A DNA stretch of 64,000 bases from Yamagishiella unicocca. Lineage: Eukaryota; Chlorophyta; Chlorophyceae; Chlamydomonadales; Volvocaceae. Numbering within the stretch: position 1 is the first letter of the stretch; each line of letters opens with the position of its first letter. Shown one piece after another: positions 1-11,918 of this stretch. The position numbers and the translations under genes are program-made. The notes below the pieces were generated by a model. It did no database searches. It worked only from the letters and a program-made list of their open reading frames with translations, and was not told the origin of the DNA. The stretch is taken from assembly GCA_003116995.1 (NCBI GenBank), contig BDSL01000012.1:496001-560000 (forward strand). Reading direction: 5' to 3'.

Positions 1-2105
1 CCGCAGCGGAGATATGTCGGCGCGGTATGCCCAGAACGCCATCCTGTCGTACGTCGCGAACGACCGGGAGTTGCACCATTCGCTTGGTGGGTTGGGCGGT
101 GTGAGGAGGGTGAGATGCGCGGACAGCCGCCGGCCTCTTATCCTCTTACTGGAAGCGTACGACCCACGCCGTAGTTGGACGAGCATGTGGAGGTTTGGAG
201 GTCGTACCGGTGTCCCCAATCTCTGGCCAGAGGGAGGGCAGGGGGACCCAAGAAGATGAATCCGCGTCTGTTAGCCTTCAGCCCTGGGCTCGGATCTCTC
301 ACGCACACCAACACAACTCCCCTTCCTCCCACCGCACTGCTCTGCAGGCGTTGGGGACACTGCCACCACCACCTCGGCCCTGAAGGCGGCCTTCAGGTAC
401 AGCCGGGGCTAGCGAGGAAGGCCGGGTTACGGCGAACGTCACTCAACTAAGGGGGATTCCAAGACGCGAACGGTCCCAATGCACTGTCCCCCACCCTCCA
501 GACATCCTCCTCCCTGATCTTGCCCCTCTCTCCCTCCCTCCCTAATTTCCCTCCCCAATCTTGCCCGTCTCTCCCTCCCTCCCTAATTTCCCTCCCCAAT
601 CTTGCCCCTCCTCCGCTCCCTGCCCGCAGCAGGGTGGATCACGAGCTGCTGGCGCTCGCCGCCTCCGCCGCCCCCCCGCCGGCCTCCGCGCCCGTCTTCC
701 CGCCCCCCGGGGACTTCCGGGACGGCACCACCGCCCTGGTGACGGTGCAGCTGGGCGGGCTGCTGGCGGTGGCCAACGCAGGGGACAGCCGGGCGGTGCT
801 GTGCAGGCAGGGACAGGCGGTCCGCCTCTCCCGCGACCACACACCGGCGCTGAGGGCGGAACGGGAGCGCATCGAGGCGGCGGGCGGCAAGGTGGTGGTG
901 GCGCGAGGGGCGGCCCGGGTGCTGGTGCCGCTGGCGGGGAGCCATGACGTCATGCAGGTGGGGGCTGCGTGGGGGCGGGAGAGAACGGAGCGCGAGGAAA
1001 AGGGAGGCGCCAGGGTTGTCTTGAGGTGCATTTTAACCGGTTCCGCCGGGGGTCCGCCCCCCCCCCCTTGGTGTCCCGTGCTCCTGTCCCTCGGGCCGTG
1101 ACGTGTCTCTCAGACCGTGGCGCGCGTCCTTCTCCGGGCCCCCAACGCACACACCCTTCCCGGGTACTTCCCCGGCAGGCTCTGTCCGTGTCCCGCTCCC
1201 TCGGAGACCCCGACTTCAAGGTGTGGGTGGGTGGGGGGTGGGGGTGGTGGAGGGGGGGTGCTGGGGGTGTTTGCGAAGACACGCGTGGCGTTGGACGGCA
1301 AAAATGGCCGCCAGGGCCACCAGGGAAAAGGCGGAGTATTAGCGGCGGGGCCTGGGCTCCCTTTCGGATTCCATTCCTACGCCCCACGCTTGCCCAAGCA
1401 CCCATCTTCTCTCCTTTGGGCTTGGCCCGGCCGGCCTGCACATACGCTAACCGCGCCATTCCGCTCTCCGCGCGTCCGCCTCTCCGCCTTTTGTCGTCCG
1501 CGCAAAAACAGGTCAAGGGTCTGATCATCAGCGAGCCCGACGTGTCCGTCATTCCGCTGGTGCCGGGCGAGGACGCGTTCCTCATTGCAGCCAGCGACGG
1601 GCTGTGGGGGCGGGTGGGTGACCAGGAGGCGGTGGACTGCGTGGCGGCGGTGCTGGACGAGGTGAGCCAGGGGGGGTGGGGTTGGTGTAAAAGCAAATGT
1701 GACGAACGCGTCCAGGAGGATGGTGAGCGGGTGCGTGTGGTGGTGGCCCTAGAAATCGGGTCTGGCATCGGAGCGCTGCTGACAGCATTCGTTTGCTCGC
1801 TTCGCCCCCGAACTCCCGGCGTCAACATCATCCTCACCGGCGCCCCCGCCCTCGCCTTCCCACCCCCCACCACCGCCTGGCATCCACGGGTCTTCCTCGC
1901 CACCCCCCCCCCCCCCGCACCTGGCATCCACGGGTCTTCCTCGCCTCCCCCCCCCCTCACCACGCCGCAGTACGCGCACATGTCCGCCCCCAGCCGCGCC
2001 TCCGCTGCTAAGGCCGCCGCGCGCCGGCTGCTGCGCCTGGCTCTGGACCAGGGCAGCGTGGACGACGTGACGGTGGTGGTCAGCGTCTTCGCCTGGGGGC
2101 CGTGA
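1..2105 (+). CDS. PP2C-family protein phosphatase, 3' part (5' end outside window)
   Basis: Metal-dependent Ser/Thr phosphatase of the PPM/PP2C family. Exons read: 1-86 (first full codon at 2), 632-957, 1179-1220, 1512-1661 and 1971-2105, ending in TGA; every junction keeps phase. Visible motifs in order: DGTTALV, ANAGDSRAVL (family core GDSRAVL), LSRDHTP, ERERIEAAGGKV, SVSRSLGDPDFK, SEPDVSVIPL, FLIAASDGLWGRV and the C-terminal DQGSVDDVTVVV, where the usual Asp-Asn is Asp-Asp; the metal-binding Asp is kept. An active enzyme is therefore expected. The first DGHGG motif lies upstream of the window. The 86/632 junction is the least certain: GTGTGA and GTGAGG donors also lie close by. No transit peptide or substrate can be inferred because the N-terminus is missing. 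The intron at 1662-1970 is C-rich and holds two copies of a dispersed motif. The neighbouring glutaredoxin gene is convergent. Confidence 0.88.
1877..1943 (-). repeat. Two copies of dispersed intronic motif A
   Basis: On the minus strand CGAGGAAGACCCGTGGATGC followed by CAG occurs at 1877-1899 and again at 1921-1943, inside the last intron of the PP2C gene. Related copies lie in introns at 6291-6339, 61732-61750 and 63484-63533. Confidence 0.6.
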
Positions 2106-2346
2106 GCTGCAGCTACCGACCGGGACTCCATCGCGGGGGCCCTGCACGCAGTTCAGGCATACAGAGGCAGTTCAGGCGTACACGTGGGGGAGACCGAGGT
2201 ACCGGTGTGAATGCTCCAGGGGAGGAGCAAGCGCTGCGTTCCGCCGACATCAATACGACGCACAGCCGGCTGCTGCGGGAGATGCAGCTCTCCCCCGGGA
2301 GCCGCTGCGGCAGCGGAGGCTGGCAGCGGCCCGCAATTCTGGCCCG

Positions 2347-2413
2347 GCGTCCGTCCCGATTGGAGGGGCGTCCGTCCCGATTGGAGGGGCGTCCGTCCCG
2401 ATTGGAGGGGCGT
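2347..2413 (+). repeat. 21-bp tandem repeat, three copies
   Basis: The unit GGCGTCCGTCCCGATTGGAG plus one G is repeated three times with no mismatch, then decays. It lies about 240 bases after the PP2C stop codon, so probably in the 3'UTR. Confidence 0.85.
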
Positions 2414-2431
2414 CCGGACCGCGTGGGCGGG

Positions 2432-2436
2432 TGTAA
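2432..2436 (+). terminator. Candidate poly(A) signal TGTAA of the PP2C gene
   Basis: TGTAA, the usual volvocine polyadenylation signal, is the first one I see after the PP2C stop codon (327 bases downstream). Cleavage would follow shortly after. Position is inferred only from the pentamer. Confidence 0.35.
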
Positions 2437-4510
2437 CGCCGGCCCCGCCGCACCCATCGTTATGGTCCAGGTGATTGTGGTGGTGGTGGTTTGCAAGCCG
2501 AGGCGCGGGGTGGAAAGCGTAGGGCACTGGAACAGAAGCTGTGGGGCCAGTGGTCGGTGCATGGTCGGTCAGAAGGTTTCATGGGCATGGTGGTGGTGGT
2601 GGTGGCGGGGTTTTGGTGCTGGTGGTGTCTTAGACACGGGGGGGGTGCTTAGCCGCGGATCCGGTGGTTCGGCGAACGCCTTGCTTCCAGGGAGGATGAG
2701 AAGAGCAAACGAAATCGTAAAATACGATTGGTAGTTGCCTGTTTCTGTACGTCCTTGTACCGTTCCGATGTCCTTCTATAGTTTTTGTGTTTGCTGGCCA
2801 GGGAACTTCATATCCCGAGTGAGTCATATCCCGAAATCACCGCATACGAATGTGGTGAAGCCGCAAAGACTTCATAAATACATAGCTGCATAGGTTTTGT
2901 GTTTTCTGTCGTACGACACTCCCTACTACGGTACTCCTCCACAGCACAGCGCAAAGGTGGGTCCCTCGCACCTTCCGCCACGTCACACCACCACAACGCA
3001 CTCTCCGACTCCTGCTTGGCTGTGCGGGCGCTTAACTGTTGGCCGTACGGTACGGGTATATCATTTGTAGTTGTATTCGTCAATACAGTTGACGGTCACC
3101 TTGCAAGGATGCTGGTGCCCCACGCTTTGCCCGCGCTGCGTTGCACCTCCTGCCCCTCACCCTCACCTCCCCGATGTCGGCGACACCCGGCGCCCTCATT
3201 CGGCGGGGCGTCTAGACTTCTGGGCGGAGGTGGGGGCTGGGTTGAGCAGGCGCGGCCCTTGATAGCAGGCAGCCCCGTGTAGTGCGACATCCTGCTGGTT
3301 ACAACGGTCCGGCCTTCCGCTGCGGGGCCTGAAGTTTTGGAGGTTTCCCCCTTGGGCCGGCGCCGCAGCTGGTAGGCTCCTGAAGGTTGCCGCAGCTGGT
3401 AGGCTCCTGCTCTTTTTTTGTCTTGTAAGGCCGCTTGCTGATGACGGTGGACACGGACCGGGTAGACCAGGGCACGGCTTTGTTGTTGTTGCTGCTGTTG
3501 TCGTTTCAAGAGCCTTTGGGCTCGGGGGCGGAAGGCCGAAGGCGAGCTGCGTAAGAGCACGGGGCGTTTTTGTGCGGTGGGGTGCATGACGGTTTGCCCG
3601 TGTGGTTGGATGCATCTGCTGCACGCATGGTGTCATGGTCGGATGCGCCTGGGTCCCTCATGTTGGGCCGGGGCTGCAGGCCCCGTCATTACCTCATCGT
3701 GAGCGGCCATTCAGCCGAGTAGAGGAGGAGGAGGCGCGGCAGTGGCTGCAGGAGGAGGAGGCGCAGCAGTGGCTGTAGGAGGAGGCGGCTGGGGGAGGAG
3801 GAGTCAGCAGGAGGGCGCCCTGTTATGGAGGCTCATCACCCCCGCCCAGCGTGGCGGAAAGGGCTCGAAGCCCCGTACGTCTTACTGCCGCACCTGCAAC
3901 GCCCGCCAGCATCGCACTGATGCATATACATACACACTCGATGGGGGGACTGCGGGCGGGCTGCTGGTGGGCCTTGTAAGACGCATCCTTGTGTGTGGGA
4001 GGGAGGGATGCTAGGGGGAGGACGAGGTGGAGGATCACGGGCGGTGGTGCGGGGGAGGACGTCCGCTGATCCGCGCCTTGTGATATTACGTAATCACCTA
4101 GTTTTGTAGTAGTAGGCATGGCGGTTGACAGTGGCGATGAGGGGAACGGCGGCGGCGCTGCCCGCAGGGCTCGTGGAGTGGCTATTCAGGGGTCGCATCG
4201 GGGGCGCTCCTCACTATGCCCCGCCGTCGTCGGCGTCGATACTTAGGGACCTGAGCGGCGAAGACTGTCGCTATGTGCGGCTGCGTGGAGGGTGCCGCAT
4301 AGGCGAAAATGTACAGATTCATGGATAGATAGGCAGGTCGTTTCCATAAGGTGGTGGTGGTGTTCGGGAGTCGATGACCGGGAACGCAGGAGGACCGGCT
4401 GAGCTGATGCATGCCCCTGATCCCACCTGGGCGATCCCCTCTCTCCCCACCGCTGTGGTTTATCATGAGGAAGACGGACACACGTACGGCGGTACTCAAG
4501 ACTGCCGGTG

Positions 4511-4515
4511 TTACA
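4511..4515 (-). terminator. Candidate poly(A) signal of the glutaredoxin gene
   Basis: TTACA on the plus strand is TGTAA on the gene strand, the first found downstream of the stop codon at 5153. It would give a 3'UTR of roughly 640 bases. Confidence 0.35.
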
Positions 4516-5152
4516 TAATGCATTGGGATCGTACACTGGTGGACGTGCGTGTACGGCCCTGACGATGGCGGCGCGGTGTGTAAAGAGCCCCTGGATGACG
4601 TCATCGCATCGTTTGCTGCTGCACAACCACCACAGCACATCGATATCACCACTACCACCACATGGGCTGGTGCGGTAAGAAGCATCGCCACCATCATCAC
4701 CACCTCACAGCCCCATCCCGCATAGCAGCCGAAAGTCGACAAATATGACCTCCTCCGACTTCTAGTTTCCTCAACCAAGTTCTCCAGCATGCATATGTCC
4801 CAAACGTTTCTTCATCGTACACGGATTTTTGTCGCCATCCCGCATCCCCCCCTCAGACCTCACCGCAGCACCAGCCATGCTCGTCCGTGCGCCCCCCCCC
4901 CCACATTCCGCAACCCGCTGTGTGCCCTCATGCAGACGCCGCATACGACCCCGTATCGCCGCCCAAACTCCCACGCCCCTCCTCCGTCGCCGCCCTGCCT
5001 CCGCATTCGCCCCACCGCCGTACTCAACTCCAGCCCCCAACTCACCCAACCCATCTTCCTTCACCTCCCCTCCTTTTCATCTAGGCTCGCTTTACCTCCG
5101 TACCGTACGTGGGCCCACGAGTTTCCTCCGAACCCTCCTGAACCCCAAGGCC

Positions 5153-8100
5153 TCAGGGCACGTCCATCCGGTGCAGCATCTCCTGTATGGCGGACCCCAG
5201 CTCCCCGCTGGCCCGCATCTCCGTGATGATGTCGCAGCCGCCCACCAGCTCGCCACGTACGTACAGCTGCGAGTGAGGTCACCAGCACGTACAGCACCAG
5301 CACGTACGGCGAGTACGCGCGGGGGTGGGTGGGAGGTTGCGTTGGGCGTGGGCATGGGGCAGAATGCCCGGCGACCAGGGCAGGGGACCTGCTTGTGCGG
5401 GCGCGGGCGCAAATCAACATGTACGACACCCACGTCGTACCTGCGGGTACGTCGGCCAGTTGCCGTAGTCCTTGAGCCCCTGCCGTACGGCCTCGTCCTG
5501 CAGGATGTCGAAGGTGCCAAAGTCCACACCCTCCGCCTGCGGCGGTGGGATCGGCCCCCGGGCGGGCGGGCGTCAGTTGGCGTGACGTGTACCTCGTACT
5601 CATTATCGCACTTGCAAGCAAGCGAAGGCGGTAGCCAGGGCAGGAAAGGCAAGCGCACTCTGCGGGCCCGTCTGCCCGCTGCCACCAAACCCTAACACAC
5701 TCGGCTCAGCAGCTCGCGACCCTTCGTTCGCGCACCGAGCTGCGGCCCGCCAAAGATATCTTACCACGGGCGCTTCAAAGATATCTTCCCACGGGCCCTT
5801 CAAAGATATCTTCCAAACGCCCCTCCCTTCACAGCACACAGGGCAGCGCTAAGCGGCAGGCCCCACGCTCCCCCAGATATTATGTCGCTTGATTGCCATC
5901 AGCGCAACTCCCTTGTGCGACCCCCTAGTGCGACCCCCTAGTGCGACCCCCTAGCGCAACCCCCTAGCGCAACCCCCTAGCGCAACCTCACCCCACCCCT
6001 CCCTCCCTCCCCCGTCCCAGGGGGCCCACCCACCTGCAGCGCCTCCACCACACGCCGACTGAAGCCGCACCTCGGCTCCTCCGGGTTGCCCTTCATGAAC
6101 AGCATCACCGGCTTGGGGCCGTGGAGCAGTGCGCGGATGCGCTCGCGGAGAGACTCGAAGGACTCGGAGGGAGGGGCCGCGGCGGGGGCGGCGGCGGCCG
6201 CGGCGGGGGCGGCGGCGGCCGCGGCGGGGGCTTGCGCTGCCGCCGGCGCTGTAGCGACTCCTGGCGGCAGGAGGGAGGCGGAAGGGGTTGCCAGGAAAGC
6301 CCCGTGTACTGGAGAGAAAACCGTTTAGGACAGCCGTTTCGGGTGCGGAGGGGTGCGGGGCGCGCGTGGAACGGTGGCAGGTGGCTTGGCGGGGAGTGTG
6401 TGGCGTCAGGGGGGGGCGCCAGGGGGTCGGGACGCCCCCAGGCGCACACCGCGTCTGTACTGTGGCCGTACGGGGTTGCACGGGGTCGCTGGCGAAACGG
6501 GGGCTGGAGGAGGGGGTGGTGGAGGGCTGCCGTACAAACACAACGCACGCACCTGAAGCCAAGGCTGCCGCGCTGGCGGCCTTGAAGTCCTCCCCCAACT
6601 TCTCTTTTAGCAGCACCTCCAAGTCGCCGCTGCCCGCCATCTCAGTGATGATGTCACAGCCGCCCACCAGCTCGCCCTTGACGTACAGCTGCGAGTGTAC
6701 GACAATCACGGGGGTGGGGACTACGACGATCAGCCGGGAACAAGACCAAGCATTCATGCGCCCAGGGGCGGCTGTGACGGCAACCGCAGGAGCTCTGGCG
6801 GCGGCTGGCAGGTTGCAATCAACGGGGCTTGCTTCAGCCATGGAATATAGCCTGGACGAAGGCAACCGAGCGGGCAGCTACGCCCCAACCGCCAACCACC
6901 AACCGCCCGGGCCTTACCTGCGGGTACGTCGGCCAGTTGCTGTACTCCTTGAGTCCCTGTCGAATGGCATCGTCCTGCAGAATGTCCACCGTCTTGAACG
7001 CGACCTGCGGTGGGGAGCACCCAGGGATATGAGGTTGGGGGTTGATAAGAGAATCCGCGAATCCACGGCCGACAAACCGATATGAGGTGGGGGCACCCAG
7101 GGGTATGAGGGTATGTGGGTCCTAGATGTGGAGCCTGTTGGCGGCAGCAGCGGCAAATGGCGCAACCGCCAAACAACTTGACACACACACACCGCCCAAC
7201 GCCCTCTGGCTGAGACTACGACCGACCCACTCAGCCCCACCAGCAGTACACATGTACCCGTACGCCCCCATCCTCGATTTCACACACGCCTTAGCGGCCC
7301 AGCCTCATATGAGGATCCGGCCGCACGCGACTTCCGGATTCTTGCTTCTCCTCGAGTGACACACTGCACGCGGCACACAAACCCGCGTCTCCTCGGCCCC
7401 CCAGCCCCAGGCCACCCACCCCCAGTTTGTTGAGAGCCTCCACTACCCGGCCGCTGAAGCCGCAGCGGGGGGTCTCCGCCGAGCCCTTCATGAACACCAC
7501 CACGGGGAACGTGGAGAGCAGGTACTTTATGCGGCCGAAAATCCCGCCGTCGGCGGCAGCAGGGGCGGCGGCAGGGGCGGCGGCGGGGGCGGCGGCGGGG
7601 GTGCTGGTGGTGGCCGCGCCGCCGCCACGAGCCAGGGCGGTCGCCTTTGCTGTCAGCAGAGGCGGGTCGGCGCCCTCCAGCCGGTCAACCACCTCACTAC
7701 CCTGGGGGTTGGCGGTTGGGCGTTGGCCGTGCAGAGCAGCGGCGGCTTGGCCAGGTCGCGCACAAAAGGCAGTGCGGGCGATGTGCGGGAGATGTGCGGT
7801 ACGGGCTTCCCCTACGTACGGGCTTCATACACATACGCCCTGCCGTCCATGTACGAGCGCCCGCCCCGGCCCCCACCGCCCACCTCCGTACCCGCAGGAA
7901 GACGAAGTACGGCACTGTCGTGACCTCGTACAGCACCGTCACGTCGTCTACCACCTCCGCCTCAACCTGCAACCGGCAACCACGAGGAGGCGCCGTGTCG
8001 TGTCGTACCGGCGTCGGGTGGGTAGCACAGCGCGCAGTGCACAGGCAGTGTGCGACGGCAATGGCAGGGGTGGCAGTTGGGAGCTAACGCCCGCTGACGT

Positions 8101-9028
8101 TGCGACCACCGCTACACCAGCCCAACGGTGCTCGCCGGCTAGTTTTTCTCCGCCTCCTCCTATGTCGTGAACACGGGGCTTTCTCGCCAACCCGCCTCGC
8201 CACCGGTGTGAGATACCCGCGAGCCGCTGGCCCCCCCCTTCCCCCTGTCATACCCGCATACCGCAATCCTACCCGTGTCCTGTAATCGGGTCTTTATGCC
8301 ACTGCCCCCTCCCCCCTGTCTCGTCGCGTAAACGGTTTTTATGCCACCCCACCACTCCCCCTGACGTACGCGCATGCACGCAACGCCAGGCAGGTCTGCC
8401 GCCAGCTGCGCCATCACTGCGTCCATTTGCTTGCACGGCTCGCACCAGCCGGCCCAGAAATGCAGGATCGCCTTTAGCGTTCAGGCAGCCAGGGGGTGAG
8501 GGAGGGAGGGAGGGAGGGAGAGGACGAGGGAGCGAGGGCAATATGGGACGTGGGTGGGAGGAAGGTGGGTGGGGCCTGGACGCGATAGCTAGGTGGGCGT
8601 GTTTAGGAGTTACACGCTGCACTGCGTGCAACTGTGTGACGGTGAAGTGGGAGGGGAAGCGCATACATGAAACGCAGCGCTAGGGAGGAAAGGGGGTGGG
8701 TTCGGGTGCCATGGGCGCGCTGAACCAATGGATCGCTGGGGCGCCTGGCCAGTTGCGAACCGACGCCATCGGAAGCTACATTACAACGGTTGGTCTAGTG
8801 ATGAGATTTACGCAATAAGGGTAAGCCTGGCGCAGCCGTCCTAATTGCAGCCTGTTGGATCTCGGCAAATGCAGTCCGCAGTCCTTACCCATAGCAGTAT
8901 GCTGATTTATTACTTAGTACTGTGATGAATTTGCCTTGCTGCTGTCTTACCGGCTTGCCGCTCGCCAATGCCGCCTGCAATTCTTGTGAAGACCCGACAT
9001 CCACGACCCCTGAACCTGCGGCGACCAT
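5153..9028 (-). CDS. Thioredoxin-glutaredoxin-glutaredoxin protein (PICOT/Grx3/GRXS17 type, CGFS monothiol)
   Basis: Nine exons on the minus strand: 8951-9028, 8370-8471, 7892-7966, 7420-7701, 6918-7004, 6553-6688, 6034-6248, 5441-5536, 5153-5266. They join in phase to 394 residues. Residues 1-110 form a thioredoxin-like domain with WCEPC at 35-39 (Gly of the usual WCGPC is Glu). An Ala/Pro-rich linker leads to Grx domain 1, with CGFS at 165-168, NWPTYPQ and GGCDII. A second Ala/Pro linker at 254-275 leads to Grx domain 2, with CGFS at 314-317, NWPTYPQ and GGCDII, ending MDVP. Family knowledge: multidomain monothiol glutaredoxins bind bridging [2Fe-2S] clusters with glutathione and act in cytosolic/nuclear iron handling and redox protection. 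The start at 9028 is chosen because exon 1 ([14 protein letters not shown]) splices directly into AILHFW with a GTAAGA donor. No targeting peptide is obvious. Introns hold short tandem repeats and dispersed motifs. Confidence 0.94.
5751..5824 (+). repeat. 25-bp tandem repeat, three copies, in glutaredoxin intron
   Basis: Three units beginning CAAAGATATCTT at 5751, 5776 and 5801 lie in the intron between exons 7 and 8 of the glutaredoxin gene. Confidence 0.85.
5915..5986 (+). repeat. 13-bp tandem repeat GTGCGACCCCCTA and variant GCGCAACCCCCTA
   Basis: About five and a half units in the same intron as the 5751 repeat, ending some 50 bases before exon 7. The unit changes from GTGCGAC to GCGCAAC midway, so the array grew in two steps or was homogenised locally. 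Confidence 0.8.
6291..6339 (+). repeat. Copy of dispersed intronic motif A (extended form)
   Basis: CCAGGAAAGCCCCGTGTACT followed by GGAGAGAAAACCGTTTAGGA closely matches 63484-63533 in an intron of the WD40 gene. It lies in the glutaredoxin intron 6249-6552. Confidence 0.55.
7045..7080 (-). repeat. Copy of dispersed intronic motif B
   Basis: On the minus strand GGCCGTGGATTCGCGGATTC followed by TCTTATCAACCCCC. It lies in the glutaredoxin intron 7005-7419 in the sense orientation of the gene. Other copies: 28747-28770 and 55751-55786. Confidence 0.6.
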
Positions 9029-11918
9029 TGTACCAAATCTCAACAGTTGACTAGGTGTATTACACTAGGTGCTAAGCCGATGTGGCAGTGTCTAACGTTT
9101 CGGCCTTGTTCTACGTGTCGTGACGTGCAATTCTACGGTACCGGTAATAGGGTAGGCAGGTGACAGCCTAAGGAGTATGATTCGCAATTGATAAAGCACG
9201 GCGTAGACATGCCTCCTTCCTGGCTCTCCAAGATGCTGACGCGATGTCGTGATTAACGATGTCTTTCTTCTAAGGCCCCAAAACTTGCAATCACTATTGG
9301 TGCGGGGTGCATGTCCACACGCAGTAGCTGCCGATCCGCCCCGTGCTGTATTGGGGCAGACGTCCAACACAACGTTGCAACCAGGCATCCGTCGTTTCAA
9401 CAGGTTTCAACCAACTCCAACCACTCCGGTCCAGACTCCGCGCCTATGTAGACCGGCACTGGTTGCACCACCCCAATAAGCCCAACATCAACACCCCAAC
9501 TAAATTCAGCACTACTGCAACCGCTATCTCCACCGAGACTTGGGTAAGTGCTGGAGCTGGTTTGGGTGGTACCGTGGTGTTGCCCCTTCCACCCTGAAGC
9601 CGCTTGCAAGGGATTTAGTCTTCTTGGCGTTGCCGCTCTCGACACGGAAAATCCGATGGGCGCTGGATGGGCACATTGAGAGCATCAAGCGCGGCAAGCC
9701 GCCTGCGGAGGCAGAGGCCGCAGAAGGCCACCGGCGAGCAATCGCTGGCTGCCCAACTACGATTGTGCTCAAGGTTGGGACCGGCTGTGCAAGCATTTCC
9801 TGTGACCGACAATGCACCAGGCGGCCACTGCGGTAAGTGCTCCTCCCATCTGAATCTGGCGGTTCCACCCGCGCACCCGCTCATTACCCGACTAGTAGCA
9901 GGCGGGCCGACGACTGCCGAGTGTTGATAAGTTAAAGGCACAGATGGTAGCACGGGGCCCCTGACCTGTAGGGTGCCCTGATCACCGTAACAGTCCTTCG
10001 CGGTGACGGCAGCCTCGACACACGTGGCACAGCCGCGGACCACTCCCACAGGACGCCCGCACCACCATGCACCACTCACAACTATCACATAGCCGCTCGT
10101 CAGCCCAAAGCCCCACCGCGCACACGCGCGTGTGTCCCGGTATGCATCCGAATGGCAAAGTGCGGCTGTGTGGCAAAGTGCGGCTGTGTCGAAATCGTGC
10201 TCCGTTGGCATTTCGGGTCGTGTCTGGGCCAGCTGGGATAGCTTGGACCTGCTCGGATGGCTGCTCACCGCGACCAGTCGATGGGACCCCAAGCCCCTGC
10301 GGCGCCCGAAGCATCTTGTTCGCTAGAAAGTAGAAACAAGTGAGCCCTACATCGAGGGGAAAGATTACACACCCCAGTCTCTGGCATGTGGTATCCCGGC
10401 TGTATGGAAGCCAGTGGCTTCCAGAAGGCCAGGACAAAACACCTCGAGGCTCGCAATCGAAATATCGCTCCTTTACGTATCACGAAACGTGGCTCCCCAG
10501 TTACTCTAAAGCTAACGGGTAATCTACTACATCGTGGTTATGCCTGCAGACCAGGAGCTCATACGGGAGTTGCGAAAGTCATGTTACCTGAATTGTTTAG
10601 CTGACATGCTGCACGGGGCCTCTTGAGCGCACATTGCCAGCTGCGTGTGCACAAAATAAAGACATGAGCATGCATTAAATACAATGCGATATGGGTTGCA
10701 AGGTATGGCCAGAGGCGGCGAGCCTGGGCGAGCAGACGCTCCCGTATTACAAATGACTACAACGGCCTTATCATAGGGTTGGCTCCCTGCGATTGACGCA
10801 GAAACAATGGATCCTTAAGGCGATGCTAAATAAAATTTCGTTGTCGATTCAATACTGTGAGGAGGGCCACAGAAGAAGCTGTTTCGGCGCGGGAAGGGGC
10901 TCGGCGAGCGGCGCCCACGGCGCCAAAGTGCCTAATGCGGGGGGGGGGGTCCTGATGGCCCCTGCGGGCGCCGTCTAGCCACGAGCCTTCTCCAATTCTG
11001 CATGAGCTCCTTCGCGTGCGGCATCAGCCCCGCCTGGTGTCGGAGCAGCCCCTTCTTGCGCAGGGTAATCGGCACGTGGCGCGGTTCACCAAGAGTTCGT
11101 GCTCAACACTTTCGCATGCGCAGGTTATGGTATGATGTGAAGGTTATCTTACCGTGAGTGCGGCCATCCGCAAGGAACGTGCGATGATGTCACCCGGCAT
11201 GCTGGCAGTACGCTAGCTGCGAATTAGTCGCACATGATCGTATCAAGCAAATTTTAGAACACGTAGCTTTGCAGAATTGTAGAGTCAAAGCGGTTGTTCT
11301 GTATGTGTGTGCAGATGGACAACGAGCGGAATCCGATGCGAATGGACGCATGTAGTACGCATAGCAGATTTCGGGCCAAAAACATACATGAAAACGCTGT
11401 GTGGAAAGCGTGACAGATGCCATTCCGCACATCCGCTGGTCCTGTGTGCGAGGACTTTGAAGGGTTGATTTGGCACCTGTGTTACCGGGTATCATCCAAA
11501 CGAGGAGTTGAATGCACAGCATTGCTGCAGACGTATCACGTGAGCGCCCGATAAATACTTTTTAGAGTGAAGCGCACGAGTCGTACCCATCAATAACCCT
11601 TTTTAAGAAATGTGCGCCCAGCCCAGGGTATTGTGACATAGTGGCATGCCTGGATAAAGCTAGCAGATCCTCTACAGACTAATTGCTGCTGTGCGGTGTA
11701 CGAAAGTTGGCCTGGAACCATGTACTGTGCAGGACTTCGTTGCTCGAACAGTTTAGAAAGTACTCCTTTTGCACATTTCCGGACGTCTTACTTATGTTGG
11801 TGTATTTATAGTTACCAGAGTTAGAGTGAGCCCTTTTACAAGACCCCGCGGCGCTCTGGCTTGCCGCCCAACTTCGCGTTTCCACTGGGGGGAGGGGTAT
11901 CCTAATGGATAGACCCAT
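9029..11918. other. AT-richer spacer, upstream regions of two divergent genes
   Basis: This 2.9-kb stretch separates the glutaredoxin start (-) from the predicted membrane-protein gene (+), so it should hold both promoters. Apart from the two exon candidates at 9343-9833 I see no coding signal, RNA gene or long repeat. Confidence 0.5.
9343..9833 (+). other. Possible two-exon coding fragment of unknown identity
   Basis: Two strong GTAAGT donors (9544 and 9834) each end an open frame. A frame through 9343-9543 ends STETW; an exon at 9600-9833 would join it in phase 0 after a CCACCCTGAAG acceptor and read PLARDLVFLALPLSTRK, then HIESIKRGKPPAEAEAAEG. I do not recognise the protein and could not find a start or a terminal exon, so this may be a gene remnant or chance. 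Confidence 0.25.

Larger units (their letters stand above)
2106..5152. other. Convergent spacer, 3'UTRs of the PP2C and glutaredoxin genes
   Basis: No exon chain could be built on either strand. Short open frames here are Gly-, Gln- or Pro-rich shadows of simple sequence. The stretch holds a triplicated 21-bp repeat near 2350, a 23-bp direct repeat (GCCGCAGCTGGTAGGCTCCT) near 3363-3408, a GGAGGAGGAGGCGC-rich stretch near 3721-3800 and two candidate poly(A) signals. Confidence 0.6.

Noticed and set aside
950..2131. 393-codon open frame on the minus strand
   Set aside because: Antisense shadow of the GC-rich PP2C gene; composition is Gly/Arg/Pro-rich, with no motif, while the plus strand shows clear PP2C exons.
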